64,000 nt of DNA from Latrodectus hesperus. Taxonomy: Eukaryota; Arthropoda; Arachnida; Araneae; Theridiidae. Below the pieces are notes generated by a model, which saw only the letters and a list, made by a program, of their open reading frames with translations, was not told where the DNA came from and searched no databases. Positions 48,250 through 59,720 of the stretch are shown piece by piece. The stretch covers positions 70,224,109-70,288,108 of the forward strand of contig CM075853.1 in assembly GCA_037975125.1 (NCBI GenBank), read 5' to 3'. Position 1 is the stretch's first letter. Each line of letters begins with the position of its first letter. The translations under genes were made by a program, and so were the position numbers.

Positions 48250-49214
48250 GGTTAAGAAAAAATGGCCAACGAATTAAATCATTTACCGTTAGCGTGTTCA
48301 GTTATTAAACCAGCTGACAGATTTAACAGATTTAGACCAAAGAACACCTTCCCTGGACCAAACAGGGATGGTCTTCTGTACTTTTAACAGACGAGTCCAG
48401 ATTTACACGGGAAAGTGATTCAGGACGTATGCTGATCTGGAGAGAACAACGTATCAAATACCCAGTACTGTGGAAAAACACATTTATCGCGATGGTGGAA
48501 TAATGGTTTAGTCAGGTATCTCACTCGGTGGTAAAACACTGACCTTCATGTGTTCCAGGGAGGAGCTGTGAGTTTTGTGAAATGATGAGATGAGATCCTT
48601 GATCTAAATGTTCGCTTATATCACGATGCAATTGGCAATGATTTCATTCTTAGGGATGATAACGCATAATTTCACCGATCTATAGTTGTTGAGGAATATC
48701 TTGAGGGTTTTGCTTTGGAGCGAATGAAAAGGCCAGATTGAGCTCCAGACCTTAATCCCATAGATCATTTATGAGGCACTTTTGGGAGACAAGTTTTTGC
48801 TTTAAGTCATCCTCCATGTTCTGTGGGAAAGTGGAAAACTGCTAACTCCGTGCTTGGTCTTCGCTTCTCGTTTCGGTAACCAACAACTTAACTGACACCA
48901 TGGAAAGACGATGCCGCCAATGCATTAAAACTGGGGATGTACATAGCCCTAATTAAAACTCTTTTTTGTTATATTTCCATGAAATTTTACTGCAAAAAAT
49001 TGTGATTATTACTTTTTCTAAAAATGGACATTTCTAGCGAGATAGCTTTTTTGTTATGAATCATTTATGCGTTTTTCTTACGTTAACTTCTATGTTGCTA
49101 TCAATACACACCTGTTTTGCACACGTCATCCAAATTCGGTGTTTCTATATTCATTCATTTGCAAATTATGAGGAAAAAAACCCGGTTGTTCTTTAACTTT
49201 TGGAGGCCAGTGTA
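48250..49214 (+). mobile_element. Decayed Tc1/mariner-like transposon, left end lost
   Basis: The transposase relic is followed at 49181-49214 by a terminal-repeat-like end, CTTTAACTTTTGGAGGCCAGTGTA; the outer CAGTGTA is typical of Tc1-type ends. A matching left repeat is not visible near 48000-48250, so the left part appears deleted or too eroded. Many stops and frameshifts show an old inactive copy. Confidence 0.75.
48355..48815 (+). pseudogene. Tc1-like DD34D/E transposase relic
   Basis: The recognisable parts in order are WTKQGWSSVLLTDESRFTRE (first catalytic Asp in TDES), SLGGKT, DFILRDDNA (second Asp in DDNA) and APDLNPIDHL, stop, G (third acidic position). Exactly 34 residues separate the second and third acidic positions. 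Known Tc1 members usually have Glu at the third position (PIEHVW); here it reads Asp, which may be decay of an E or a true variant. Internal stops include the codon between RPD and APDLNP and the usual Trp position after DHL. Plus strand, several frame changes. Confidence 0.8.
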
Positions 49215-51188
49215 TTTTACAAAAGGTAAATGCCATAGAGAAAAGTTTCACCCACAATAAAGGATTCTTTTAAAATGACAAGCATTAAGACGTGTAATTG
49301 TTTTTCAAAATTTTTTCTCTTATTTAGTTTTTCTCCTTAATCAAATTGGATCAGTATTTTAACCAAATATATATTTCCAGACAACAATGATATCAAATTT
49401 TAGAAATTGCTAAAACAATAAAATGTCCATGAAAAATATTACAAATGATGAAAGCTATCTATTTCTGTTCAATCTTTCCTTCCTTGTTTGCATTTTTTTG
49501 TTTCTAGAATACTCATTCTAACATTTTTGCAAAGAATGGAGGGAACTTTAATGTTGTAACAATTCCCAAAAGATGTAGTTTAAAATAATCGACAATTTCT
49601 ACGAATAATTTCTGGTCTGATTATGTTTGTGATTTGATGATAGTATAACACTGAATACTGTGCGAACAATTTTGCTTTTTGACAAAAATACAAATGGCCA
49701 ACTCGAACATTTCATTGTTCTATAAGTTACCTTATTCTAAAGAGGAATTTATAATTGAAGTATAAGATTCTCCAATTATATGTACAATTTCTCTAAATTC
49801 ATTCCCACTATCAATTTTAAATTCCATATATTTCATAATTTTAAATTTAATTTAATTTTATGCATTTGTTTTGTTATTTTATTAATTTTTTTTACTTCGT
49901 TATAATTTAAATTTTATGGTGTATGAAATTTCGTTGAGAGTGCGCTAGATTTATCCTGAATTTGTTTCGACGGGAAAATGAATCGTGGCATATCTGTATC
50001 AAAAACGTGACTTGCATATGGCAAATTAGTTTCGTTTATTTCACGGGTATCAAAAGCGCATGCTCATGGCTATTATTTGCACATGTCCCACATGTGAAAA
50101 CGATTTCTAATCCTTTTTATATGGTTTAATTTGAGATGTATTTAAGATTCTTTTGTTGTGTTTTGTATGCATTTTATTTGTCAATGCTTTATGTATGTAA
50201 ATTTCGAATATTTCTATGTCATGCACATAATATACTTTCGGAATGATAGGATCATTCGCTTTTCCAAATTTTTATGTCTATGTAGCATAAACTATTTTCA
50301 TATTGATAATTACGCAAGTACTTCAGACAGTATGCAGAATGTTAAAATAAAAAGTTTTCAAGCACAGCTTGAAAAGATAAAAAGTATTTTATAGTATTTT
50401 ATGTAGCTTTTTTATTCATGAGAGTTTTTATGTATAGTTTGAAGTTTACAAATAAAGCTTGTGTGTGAAAAGATAACAAGTGTCTATGTGGCTTTTTTAT
50501 TTTAGTTTTTAAAAGACTTGTCTGTGATTGTATCACTCATTGAAATGGAAAATATATTTATACGAATTTCCCATAAATCCCAAAGTTTAATAAATATAGG
50601 AATTTTCTGTCTTCAGAGAATTTTTAGTGGGAAATGTTATGCAATTGAGAGCAAAATAGTGTCAATAATTTTATCAGCTATAATCATGGACTTTATGTCT
50701 CAAGCGGAAGTAAATATTAATGCAAAGCAAGAAGGATAAATCTAATAAAAATATTGAAAGAGATTTGAGCAATGACTGCATGTAGAATTCTCAAATGTCT
50801 GCTGCTACAATACACATAATAAAAATGGAGCTTTTATATTTTCTGCTATTTTATAAATGGCTCTAAATCTGATTCCAACTAAATGAGACAGTGAAAAGAA
50901 AAGAAAATTTCCAAAATAAAGACAAAGGTCTTTGATAGCTATTCTTTACACACATTTATAAATATCTAGATAGATAAAACTGCCATGATATGGAAACACA
51001 TATGTAAAAGCAGGACGTAGATATTGTCAGAAAAACTTAAATAGCAATTGAAAACAATCATTTGAATGCAATTTGATATCAAAAACGACGGGGATAGTTG
51101 TTTAATCAAAATACAAGAACGTCGGGTGTTTATTTTTTGTTTCATTAGATAAATTACTACAATTCAGAATTTTTTAGAAGACATATGG
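49215..51188. other. AT-rich DNA; one less AT-rich patch
   Basis: The stretch 49925-50110 is relatively mixed, with CpG and words like TTTATTTCACGGGTATC, and could be a conserved element; it has no ORF. Plus-strand frames at 50158-50394 and 50518-50739 have no recognisable motif, splice context or codon bias and are not called. Confidence 0.45.
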
Positions 51189-51371
51189 TTTCGTTTTTTT
51201 TTTTTTTCGCTTTAAGGTCCTCTATTGACCACAAGAGCTAATCAGACCAAGATGTACAGTTTAAAGAAGCTTTTGAACCATTTTTAATAACAATGCTCCA
51301 GGTAGGAATCAAACTTACAAATTGTTGAATCAAAAGCCACAGCTCTGACCACATGGCTGTCAGCAGGAGCT
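51189..51371 (-). mobile_element. tRNA-derived SINE, family B, copy 3
   Basis: On the minus strand the element starts AGCTCCTGCTGACAGCCATG, keeps a B-box-like GTTTGATTCC and the CTGATTAGCTCTTGTGG body word, and ends in a T-rich (on plus) tail. The flanks AGAAGACATATGG (51176-51188) and ATAAGACTTATGG (51372-51384) match at 11 of 13 positions, giving a length of 183 bp, the same as copy 1. Confidence 0.8.
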
Positions 51372-51384
51372 ATAAGACTTATGG

Positions 51385-51721
51385 AATAAAATTGATGGAG
51401 AAATGTATGCAAATAGCAAGTAGTATTAAGTGTTAACCAAATGAGAAGTAGCTAATTTGGCAAAATGGTAGAAAATAAGTACAGTTCAATACATACCAAA
51501 CAGAAATTCGGGATTCGTTATGAATAAGATGGAAAAATGGAATAGTTTTTATTTTATTTTCAGTACAGTGAAAAGCTGTTTTTAAAATTTTTGTTCCTAT
51601 AAAAATAAATTTGAAAGAAACAATTTTTTAATTATTTCGTTTTTGCAAAAATTTTATTTGAGTTAATAATTTTACAAAAAAAATAAGCATTTCGAGTTGC
51701 AATTTATTCTAGTTATATTAT

Positions 51722-51725
<4 letters not shown>
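51385..51725. other. AT-rich DNA, nothing recognised
   Basis: Only AT-rich sequence before the next array. Confidence 0.5.

Positions 51726-51777
<52 letters not shown>
51726..51777. repeat. (AT)n microsatellite, about 52 bp
   Basis: Uninterrupted AT alternation. Confidence 0.97.
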
Positions 51778-51781
<4 letters not shown>

Positions 51782-52712
51782 TCAAATAAATCATTCATTT
51801 TATATAAATGTTAATTTTATATTGATAACAATATGACCATTATTTTGATTGAACATTTTACAAAACGTTGTACTCCTCTGCTCCTTTTTCTGAGAATTTT
51901 AGTGACGACAAATAATGAGTTTGATGAAAATAGGTCATCAGTAGAAAAATAATTATTAATTAATTGTAGAAGCCCATATTTTGATATTTATAGGGATACT
52001 AAAAGTTTTTTAAATTAATAAAGTTTGCTTTGAAGCAGTAAATCCTGTATGATTTATCCTTTTTATGTGATCTTAGCATTTATTTTAATTTTAATAATTA
52101 ACTAATATTTTTATGATTAAAGTTAAATGGGAAGTGACTATATGTATTAGAATAATTTTTTAAAACGAACAATTAAATTGATAATAAGAAATAGTTTTAA
52201 AAAATCAATTGTGTTAATACTATAGGATTAATGTAGTATGGATATATGAATAAAACAGAAAATGTCATAGGCCAAAACCAGATTTTCGACCTGGCGTAAG
52301 AAGCATTATTGTGAAAGGGGAGAATTCTAAAATTATATTATACATATTTTTTAATAAAATATATAAAAAAATTAAATGAAAGTTTTTTTTTCAAAATTAT
52401 TTTCATTGGCATTGATATGAAAAAAAACAACCAAAAACAACATGTTTTACAGACACAACTGCCAACGCAATTTCAACAGGGTGCCATAATTCATCTATCG
52501 TAATGTAAGGTGATATGTTAGTTGTTCGGCAACATTGCCAAATGTTTTCAATTAGTCAGAATACTGAAGAAAAAGTAACAAGGATAGTAGCCAAACATTT
52601 TCTGTACTAAGGAAGGTAACATGGGATTGGTAACTTGGGTAGGAATATTGGCAACATGGAATTTTGGATTATCTTACTGAAAAACGACTTTTTAAAGTCT
52701 TATTGCAATATC
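51778..52712. other. AT-rich DNA; mixed patch at 52440-52660
   Basis: The mixed patch repeats GGCAACAT / GGTAACATGG-like words at about 52530, 52615 and 52650 and may be a decayed repeat. No gene recognised. Confidence 0.4.
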
Positions 52713-52836
<124 letters not shown>

Positions 52837-53129
52837 CGCTCATTGTGTTGTTCAAGAATTTATAAATGCAAACAAGAGTTGACCAAAATGTATATGCAAT
52901 AGCCTCTTATATCATCATTTGACATCATAAGCTGGTATGATGATGTCGAATGAAATCTATCTATGTGTATTCTCTACAGTGCACAAATACGAATTTCTTG
53001 ATGCGGTAAACAAAAACACTTGCTCAAAAACAAACTTCACACCTTTAAGACATTTAGGTTCATCAATGATCTCGTTATTTAAGGGCGTTATTATTTTTGA
53101 CGTAATGTCAAGTATAGCGGTAGCAATAG

Positions 53130-53270
53130 CCATTTAGGCTAACTGGTTCAAATGAGACTAACAGCTTAAAATGTTTTCTGAGAACTTTAAGTATCCATAC
53201 TTGAGGAAGTGAGAATTAAACCTACAAACTCTTGAAGTGAAAGTCAGTCATGATCCCTCAAATGTCATCT
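53130..53270 (-). mobile_element. tRNA-derived SINE, family B, copy 4 (strongly decayed)
   Basis: On the minus strand TTCAAGAGTTTGTAGGTTTAATTCTCACTTC aligns with the family-B B-box region, followed by ATTTTAAGCTGTTAGTCTCATT in place of the ACTTTAAGCCGTAAGTCCCGGT word of copy 1. The A-box end is poor. Boundaries are approximate. Confidence 0.55.
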
Positions 53271-56136
53271 TTTTTATAATAACTTTTATTGTTCCCTAAT
53301 TATGATGATGTTTTATTAGAATGTGAATAAAATAATAGCTTAAAATATCCTGGAATATTTTTCGAAATATTCTTGCAGGTAAGATACTTTGGTAAGAGTT
53401 ATTATTTTTTTCAATATCATTTTCTTATTCTGTATCATTTATTTATATCATTTGCAGAAATATTAATAATACTGTAACTTTTTGACGATATTTATAGTAT
53501 TTTTATAAAATATCTTTTCAAATTTGAAAATGGATTATTAAAAATACATTGTTAAAATTAAAATTACTAATCATTTTATTAATTCACCTACATATTTTAT
53601 GTAACTAGAACTTGAAAACTGTTCTTTGGTTTATATATTTTTAAATATACAGAAACATGAATAAATTTAAAAGCAGATTAAATTTAAAAACAGATTAATT
53701 CATAAAAATACTACGCAATTTTTCATTAATATAAAGTAGTTTTGAATACAATATAGACTTTTCTGTCAGAGTTCATGAAATAAATTTTTTAATTTTACCT
53801 AAAAGAAGAGAATTTCACTTAAATTTAGAAAATTCTGTTTTATCAAAAATTTTTTTCCTTTTAGTTTCAATTTGCATACATTTTACTTTGAGTTGACAAT
53901 GAACTTAAAATTTATTTTTTGTTCGAATAAGAAAAATTTACAAATGAAAGAAAATAAGAATTCACAAAATGTGTTTGCGTGGGAGAATAAATCAAGACAT
54001 CTATTTTAACATTTAGATTTCAGTGAATATTTTATTTGCTATTTATGTAACATATAAGAAAAAGTTTTTCAAAAACACACAAACACCAAATTAATCTCAC
54101 GTTTATTTGTGAGTACTTTACAAATATTAAGACGGAAATGGTGAAGAAAAAATTAAAGGAACATGCATATAAATTTCGAAATTTATGTAGATTGAAATAT
54201 ATATTGAATAGAATGCACTTTTAAGTATAGCAAAACATAATGCATATGAATTAAAGAGAATTAAAAAATTCCTAAAATCCAAGAATATCTCAAAAAATTT
54301 TATCAGGAAAAAAACCAACAAATATCTATCATTATAATGTATAAGTTTATTATTTAATACCAAAACATATTAAATTGATCTTAAAATGTTGCATTAATCA
54401 TCAGTTGAGAAATCACTTCAATAAATTTTATCATACAGTTAAAATTAAAATATCTGAGTTTTTTTTTTCTTCAGAAATATTATTTAAGTTTGATTTGCTT
54501 TGAATTTCTGATATGCTCATATTTCTGTTGATTTTAATTTTTTAAATGTACATAAATAAAATAAATTAGGGAGGGGGTATGTGATTTAATGAAATTACTC
54601 ACACACACACGCACAAATACTTAAACATATAATATATATCAAAGAAAAACTTTCATGATTTAAAGCTCAGCAGAAAAAAAAGCATGAACTTCATCAGTGC
54701 ATTCATCTCTTCCAAAAACTAGGAAAAGAATACAAGTGCCGTGAAATAGCTTTTTTTTATTAACCAAGTTAATAAATTCAGTTTTATTTTAGATTTGAGA
54801 AAAAAGGTGCCTTACAAGTATCACAATGACAGATTTACCAGAATTAATGGTATGTGGTATTATAGGGAAAGAAGTCAAAAACAATGACAGGAAATGTAGC
54901 TAGTGTTAGAAAACATGAAATGCCATTGACTTGTTATGGATTTGCAGATAGAACTTTTCTAGAGTGTTACATGATTTCTCAAAGTTTATCAGCGACTTCG
55001 TGAGATTCAGGTGAAACAGATGTGTATGAATCTTCGTTGTTCTTGTTATTGTATGACATATTACGTATTTTACACCATTATCAAAAATCACAATTCTTTA
55101 TTTCATCATTTTTCTATGGAACAAAAGAACAGGACATGCTGTGTGTTTTACCATGTAACAGAATTAAGCAACTTTTCATACTTTCCTTGCCAAAAATAAA
55201 GTTCTCCTATATTGTTTTACTTACTTTTTATATTGCACCACTGTGATGGTTTTCAAATTTATTCTGTTGTGTAATGATTATTTTCAGTTTTTGTTTGCCT
55301 ACTCATCTCATTTTTTTGAACAGTGCATTTACCTGCTTTGTATTGACAAAAAAGATAATGAAATAAAATGTGGTATAAGCAATGACAAAATATTTGAATA
55401 GCAAAATTATTTAGCACAAATTTAAAACTTCTGTTATGCATCTACTGCAGGAAGCGGAATTTTAAAGGAGTTAAATTTAATAAATCTTAGAAGAAAATAG
55501 GAATGTAAATCACATTTATCAGTTATAGATTAACTCGTGTTAAAATATTATTTTCCATCTACAGGATCATATTTTCTAACAAATCTATATTTTTCGGTTC
55601 AACAATTTGTTGGTTGTATTCGTGCTTTTTGCATGCATGTATCAAGTGATTTTTAATTTACTTTAAATTTTAGCATTCGCTCAATTTAGCCACACCGTAT
55701 GCAAAAAGCCATTATACGATAACAAGCAAACAGACCATCAACAGTATTTTGTTACATTTACAGCATTCTGTTATATGAGATCAATATATTGATTTAATCA
55801 GATATGAAAGATTTTAAATTATATTGGTCAAAGCAGAGTGAAAACGTAAAAGTATCAAAAATCTCCAAAATATTTCATTAGAACTCTTTCAATAATAATC
55901 TAGATTTCATGAATTTTTACTAGAATTCGACAAATTTATAATATAAATTATGAAAAATAATTATTAGTTAATGCTATTAAGTTAAATAGTTAATAATAAT
56001 ACTGTTAAGAAAATTTTTTCATATATATTTTCGCAGTTGAATGTGTCGCTTTACAGCCATTTTTTGCCTATGATGGGTAATTACATTGGGCTTACAAATT
56101 AAAATATATTTGGTACAGCCGCTAGTTGCAAATGTG
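53271..56136. other. AT-rich DNA, no gene recognised
   Basis: A 17-base tandem pair (AAATTTAAAAGCAGATT / AAATTTAAAAACAGATT) lies at about 53663-53696 and a short CA-rich tract at 54600-54615. Open frames at 54127-54363, 54906-55246 and 55259-55441 are overlapping and without motif. Confidence 0.5.
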
Positions 56137-56403
56137 TTAGGCTAGTTGGTGAGATCGTCGTTCTCATTATTGGAAGAGAATGAATTCAAATCTTTATTTA
56201 ACCGAAGATCTGTCAATTCATTATTGGCGGCTGGAGCATCTAAATTAGGCTGTAGTCGCAATGTCCTACAAGTGAAATGATATCTCTGGTGTGGCAGGTA
56301 AATTATAAGGGGCATTCCTTCTTCTAAATTACAGACTCCCACCAGCAGATTCCATCTAACTGATAGATCCTAACTCTAGGCTAGATAGAGAGAATTATGT
56401 GTG
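56137..56403 (+). mobile_element. tRNA-derived SINE, family C, copy 2
   Basis: The head TGTTAGGCTAGTTGGTGAG resembles a tRNA A-box and GAATTCAAATC a B-box. The body aligns with family-C copy 1 in several blocks, for example TTAACCGAAGATCTGTC and GAAATGATATCTCTGG (TTAACCAGAGGTCCATC and GAACTGATATCTTTGG in copy 1), to GAATTATGTGTGTAC near the end. A minus-strand open frame at 56142-56342 is a shadow of this element. Confidence 0.7.
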
Positions 56404-56405
56404 TA

Positions 56406-56640
56406 CTTGCATACTTCCCTGTACCTAACCCAGAGCTAGTCTCTACCAGATAGGTGGAAATAGCTGGGTGAGAGTATTTGTAATTTAGAGGTAGGAACTT
56501 CTATACTTGACTTGTACTTCCAGAGATATTATTTCATTTCAGAGCGAAGTTTTTCTTTGTACAAACAATCCATATCCGAAGTAAGAATTAAAAGTAGTGA
56601 CTGTTGATTTGGAGGACATAGTGTTGATCCTACATCTGCA
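56406..56640 (-). mobile_element. tRNA-derived SINE, family C, copy 3 (decayed), inverted to copy 2
   Basis: The plus strand begins TTCCCTGTACCTAACCC, matching TTTCCTGTACCTAGCC at the 3' end of copy 1, and ends near 56636 with ACATAGTGTTGATCC, whose complement AACACTATGT aligns with ACACTATGG of the copy-1 head. Internal similarity is weaker. The 3' ends of copies 2 and 3 face each other. Confidence 0.55.
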
Positions 56641-59219
56641 TATTTGGTTGCAGCATTATTAGGTTTTAATTAATAGCTATACCGCACACAATGTAGTTGA
56701 TACAAGGTAAACATTTAGTGATTTTGCAATACACACTTTGAAAATTTTATAATTAGAGCAAAATGAAGCCACACGCATAAATGAGATACATCACATTTCC
56801 TGAATTATAAATTATTTTAGAGCACTTCCTATTCTTTATTTTGAATGATCAATATTATAAGTTTATTCAATTAATGTAAAACTGCGTATTAATGAATATT
56901 TTATTTAAAAAATGATGATTGCAAAATTTATAATCAGAATAAATATATTTATAATCCTTCAATAGTCAAATATCATTTTAAATTGTGTTACAATACATAA
57001 AATAACAAATGAATATAAAGATTTAAACTAATTTTAAAAATTGCAGAAATGACAGGTGATTGTAAAAAAATATTTTGATGAAACTTTTTTCTTTGTACTA
57101 CTAGAATAAAGTTTATTACCACTTAACCAGTTAAATACTCATCATTTTCTGCATTTCTGAAAAATTTTAAGATCAATATAACATATCTATAAAGAATGTG
57201 AAAACTATACAAATTTCAATAATACTTGCACTATGTCTCATTTATTTTTAAGCTTTGGTTGTTAAAAACTAATTACTCAGGTATTATATCAATAGATTTT
57301 TGTGACTGAATTAATATTTTTTATAAAATCTTTGTATTATAAATTTATTAATTTAAACATTCGATTACATGAGATATTGGTTAATGATGTAGCTGCTTAT
57401 TTTTGTTAATAATTAATTTTTGACTGTTGAAATAAAGTTTAACATTATTTATTTTTTTGAAACAAAAGTAGTTTGTTTTTAAATAACATTTTTTGCAGAT
57501 TTTTTTCTTATGCTTTAAAACTGATTTTAATAAAAAATTTCAACAAAAAATGCATCTTAAAGAAAAAATAAAAAGATCTAACTCGATGGCGCTCTCATTA
57601 TTGAACTATAGCAAGTTCCTAACCTGATATCGTTAAAAGTGTATGTTGATGGAATGCATACGTATTATTAAATTTCAAAGTCGTTACCTCTCTTCTTTAG
57701 TGTTATGCAAAAATCATAATAGCAAAGTGAATGTTGCTAGAAATAAGAATGAAGCATCAGTATCTAAAGTCTGAAAATTTGTCTCTAATCAAATGATGTA
57801 TAATATGGCTTTCAGTTTTTCTTTTGTAGTGACGAGTCATTTTAAATCACCATCTATTGATCAAAATAGTAGTTTCATCGCGTTTTGGAAATTTATTTCA
57901 AGAAACATAATTTTATGAATTCAAACGCCGTGTCACATTTTGACTATTTTTCAAAATTCACTACAAACTTCCTCCTGTATATTTCTTTGTACTTCCAAAT
58001 AGATATAAGACCACAAATGAGAAACAATTATCTCAGTACCAAAGATAAAAATTTAGAAGATAATTCACTGAAATCACAGAAAAAATACTTCCTAATTTTT
58101 CCAAAACTTGAATGAAAGCTTGTTTAATGATAACTGTTTCAAATTTTGATTTGGAATGCTAATATACTTCTACGCTTCTAAACTGATCCTTAAGGCAGAA
58201 ACACCTGTAAAAAACACAGGCTTTATATTTGGCTTTTGTGATAGCTCTCAATAATATAATTAATTTTGTCATCAACCAGAATTAAATTAGTAATTCGTTA
58301 ATGTTATTATTATTTAAATAATTTAAAATTGTATGTGAAGGTGATTAATGTTATTTAGCGATATAATTATGCAAATCATCATGAAATTTTACGAAACTAT
58401 TTTTTTTTATTGACTTAAAAGAGATTTTACAATTGAATGTTTAATAATAAATATGTTTACCGTTTTTATATTCATCAAAACGTCCTAAATTTATATGACT
58501 ATATTGAATAATTTGGTCACGTATCAAATTAGATTACAATATAAACTAAAAGTGACCCAAATCTTCATTTTTAAAAATTAATATAACTTTTAGTGCTAAT
58601 TTACTTTTTTAGAATATTATCACTAAAAGTTAAAATTACTTTTAGGGATAATATATAAAAATATGAGTAATGCAATGAAATTTTACAAATAAGTGAATAA
58701 ATTTTAGTCTTACTGCATTATTTTATAATAATTCTAAGCCTTATAGCCAACATTTTTAATGCAACAAAATAATATTTTAAATGAGTTAATTATGTGTTTC
58801 GAAAGCAAAAATACTTAGTGACAACTTTCTTTTCTATATTTCATGATAAAACTAAGCTCCATAAAAATTCGACGAAACTGAAAAATAAGTTATGGCGGCA
58901 AGAAATCTCTTTCTCTTTTCGTATATTTTACTTTCAGCCAACTGTATGAATTCCGATCTCTATTCATGTGACCCAGAAGGAAAGCATTACACATTTCACT
59001 CAGTATAAGAGCTCAATTTTATCTTTCGCTGTTTTTGATTCAACTTCTGATAAAAGTAAATATATGTGTGTTTTATAAGAGAGAAAAAATTGAGCAAAAA
59101 AAAACATCCTAGAAAATACGTATGATGCCACTAAAAAAACAAAGTTAAACAAAAAGACAAAAACGAAACGAAAAAGTTTCCATTTTTCAATGAAAAACAT
59201 CTTATTTTCGCCTCTCTCA
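56641..59219. other. AT-rich DNA, no gene recognised
   Basis: An 11-bp inverted repeat (AACTTTTAGTG at 58585-58595 and its complement at 58621-58631) is the only structure noted. The plus-strand frame at 57885-58115 has no motif. Confidence 0.5.
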
Positions 59220-59720
59220 AATATTTTTTTCTTTCCCTTTTCATCTTCCGATTCTTGCTGCCGATGTCGAATGAAATCAGAAACGACACACCTGACAACA
59301 GGGGATACTCTCCAACCAAGAGGGTCTCGATATCATCCCCTCCACCTCTCCCTGTCGATTAAACAGAAATGCGTGCCAGCACAACCCCTCTCGCGTAGTC
59401 AAGGCAAACGGAGGGTAGGCGCCTTTTTTTCCATTGCGCCCCTGCTGGAAGGGGCGGTTGTAATGGCAGGGGCTTAACCGGGATTTGGGAAGAGAGGGGG
59501 AGAAAACGAGAAAATCCCTTATAATAAAAATAACAGATATATCTATATTTTGAAGGGAGAAATCTGGCAGGGAATGCAGCTTGGTAGGTTTTCCCTGTTA
59601 GTACGAATTCCGCATACAACGCTCAGAGGGGTGTGTTGGTTAGGATTGAGCTCTCTCTCCCTCCTCCCGCTGATAAGTGATACCATTCATCTCACGTGAT
59701 TCTAGGGTGGATCATGGGAT
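59220..59720. promoter_or_regulatory. Fourth G+C-rich island, possible promoter or regulatory element
   Basis: About 450 bp with CpGs, C- and G-rich runs (CCCCTCCACCTCTCCC, GGGGCGGTTG) and a GATA-type word (CTGATAAGTGATA at about 59670). Open frames on both strands (59190-59477 plus, 59359-59619 minus) overlap in different frames and show no domain. No CCAAT/GC-box pair as clear as that at 46.3 kb. Confidence 0.35.

Noticed and set aside
59190..59619. Overlapping open frames on both strands in the 59.3-kb island
   Set aside because: They are in conflict with each other, contain no domain, and follow from low stop-codon density in G+C-rich DNA.
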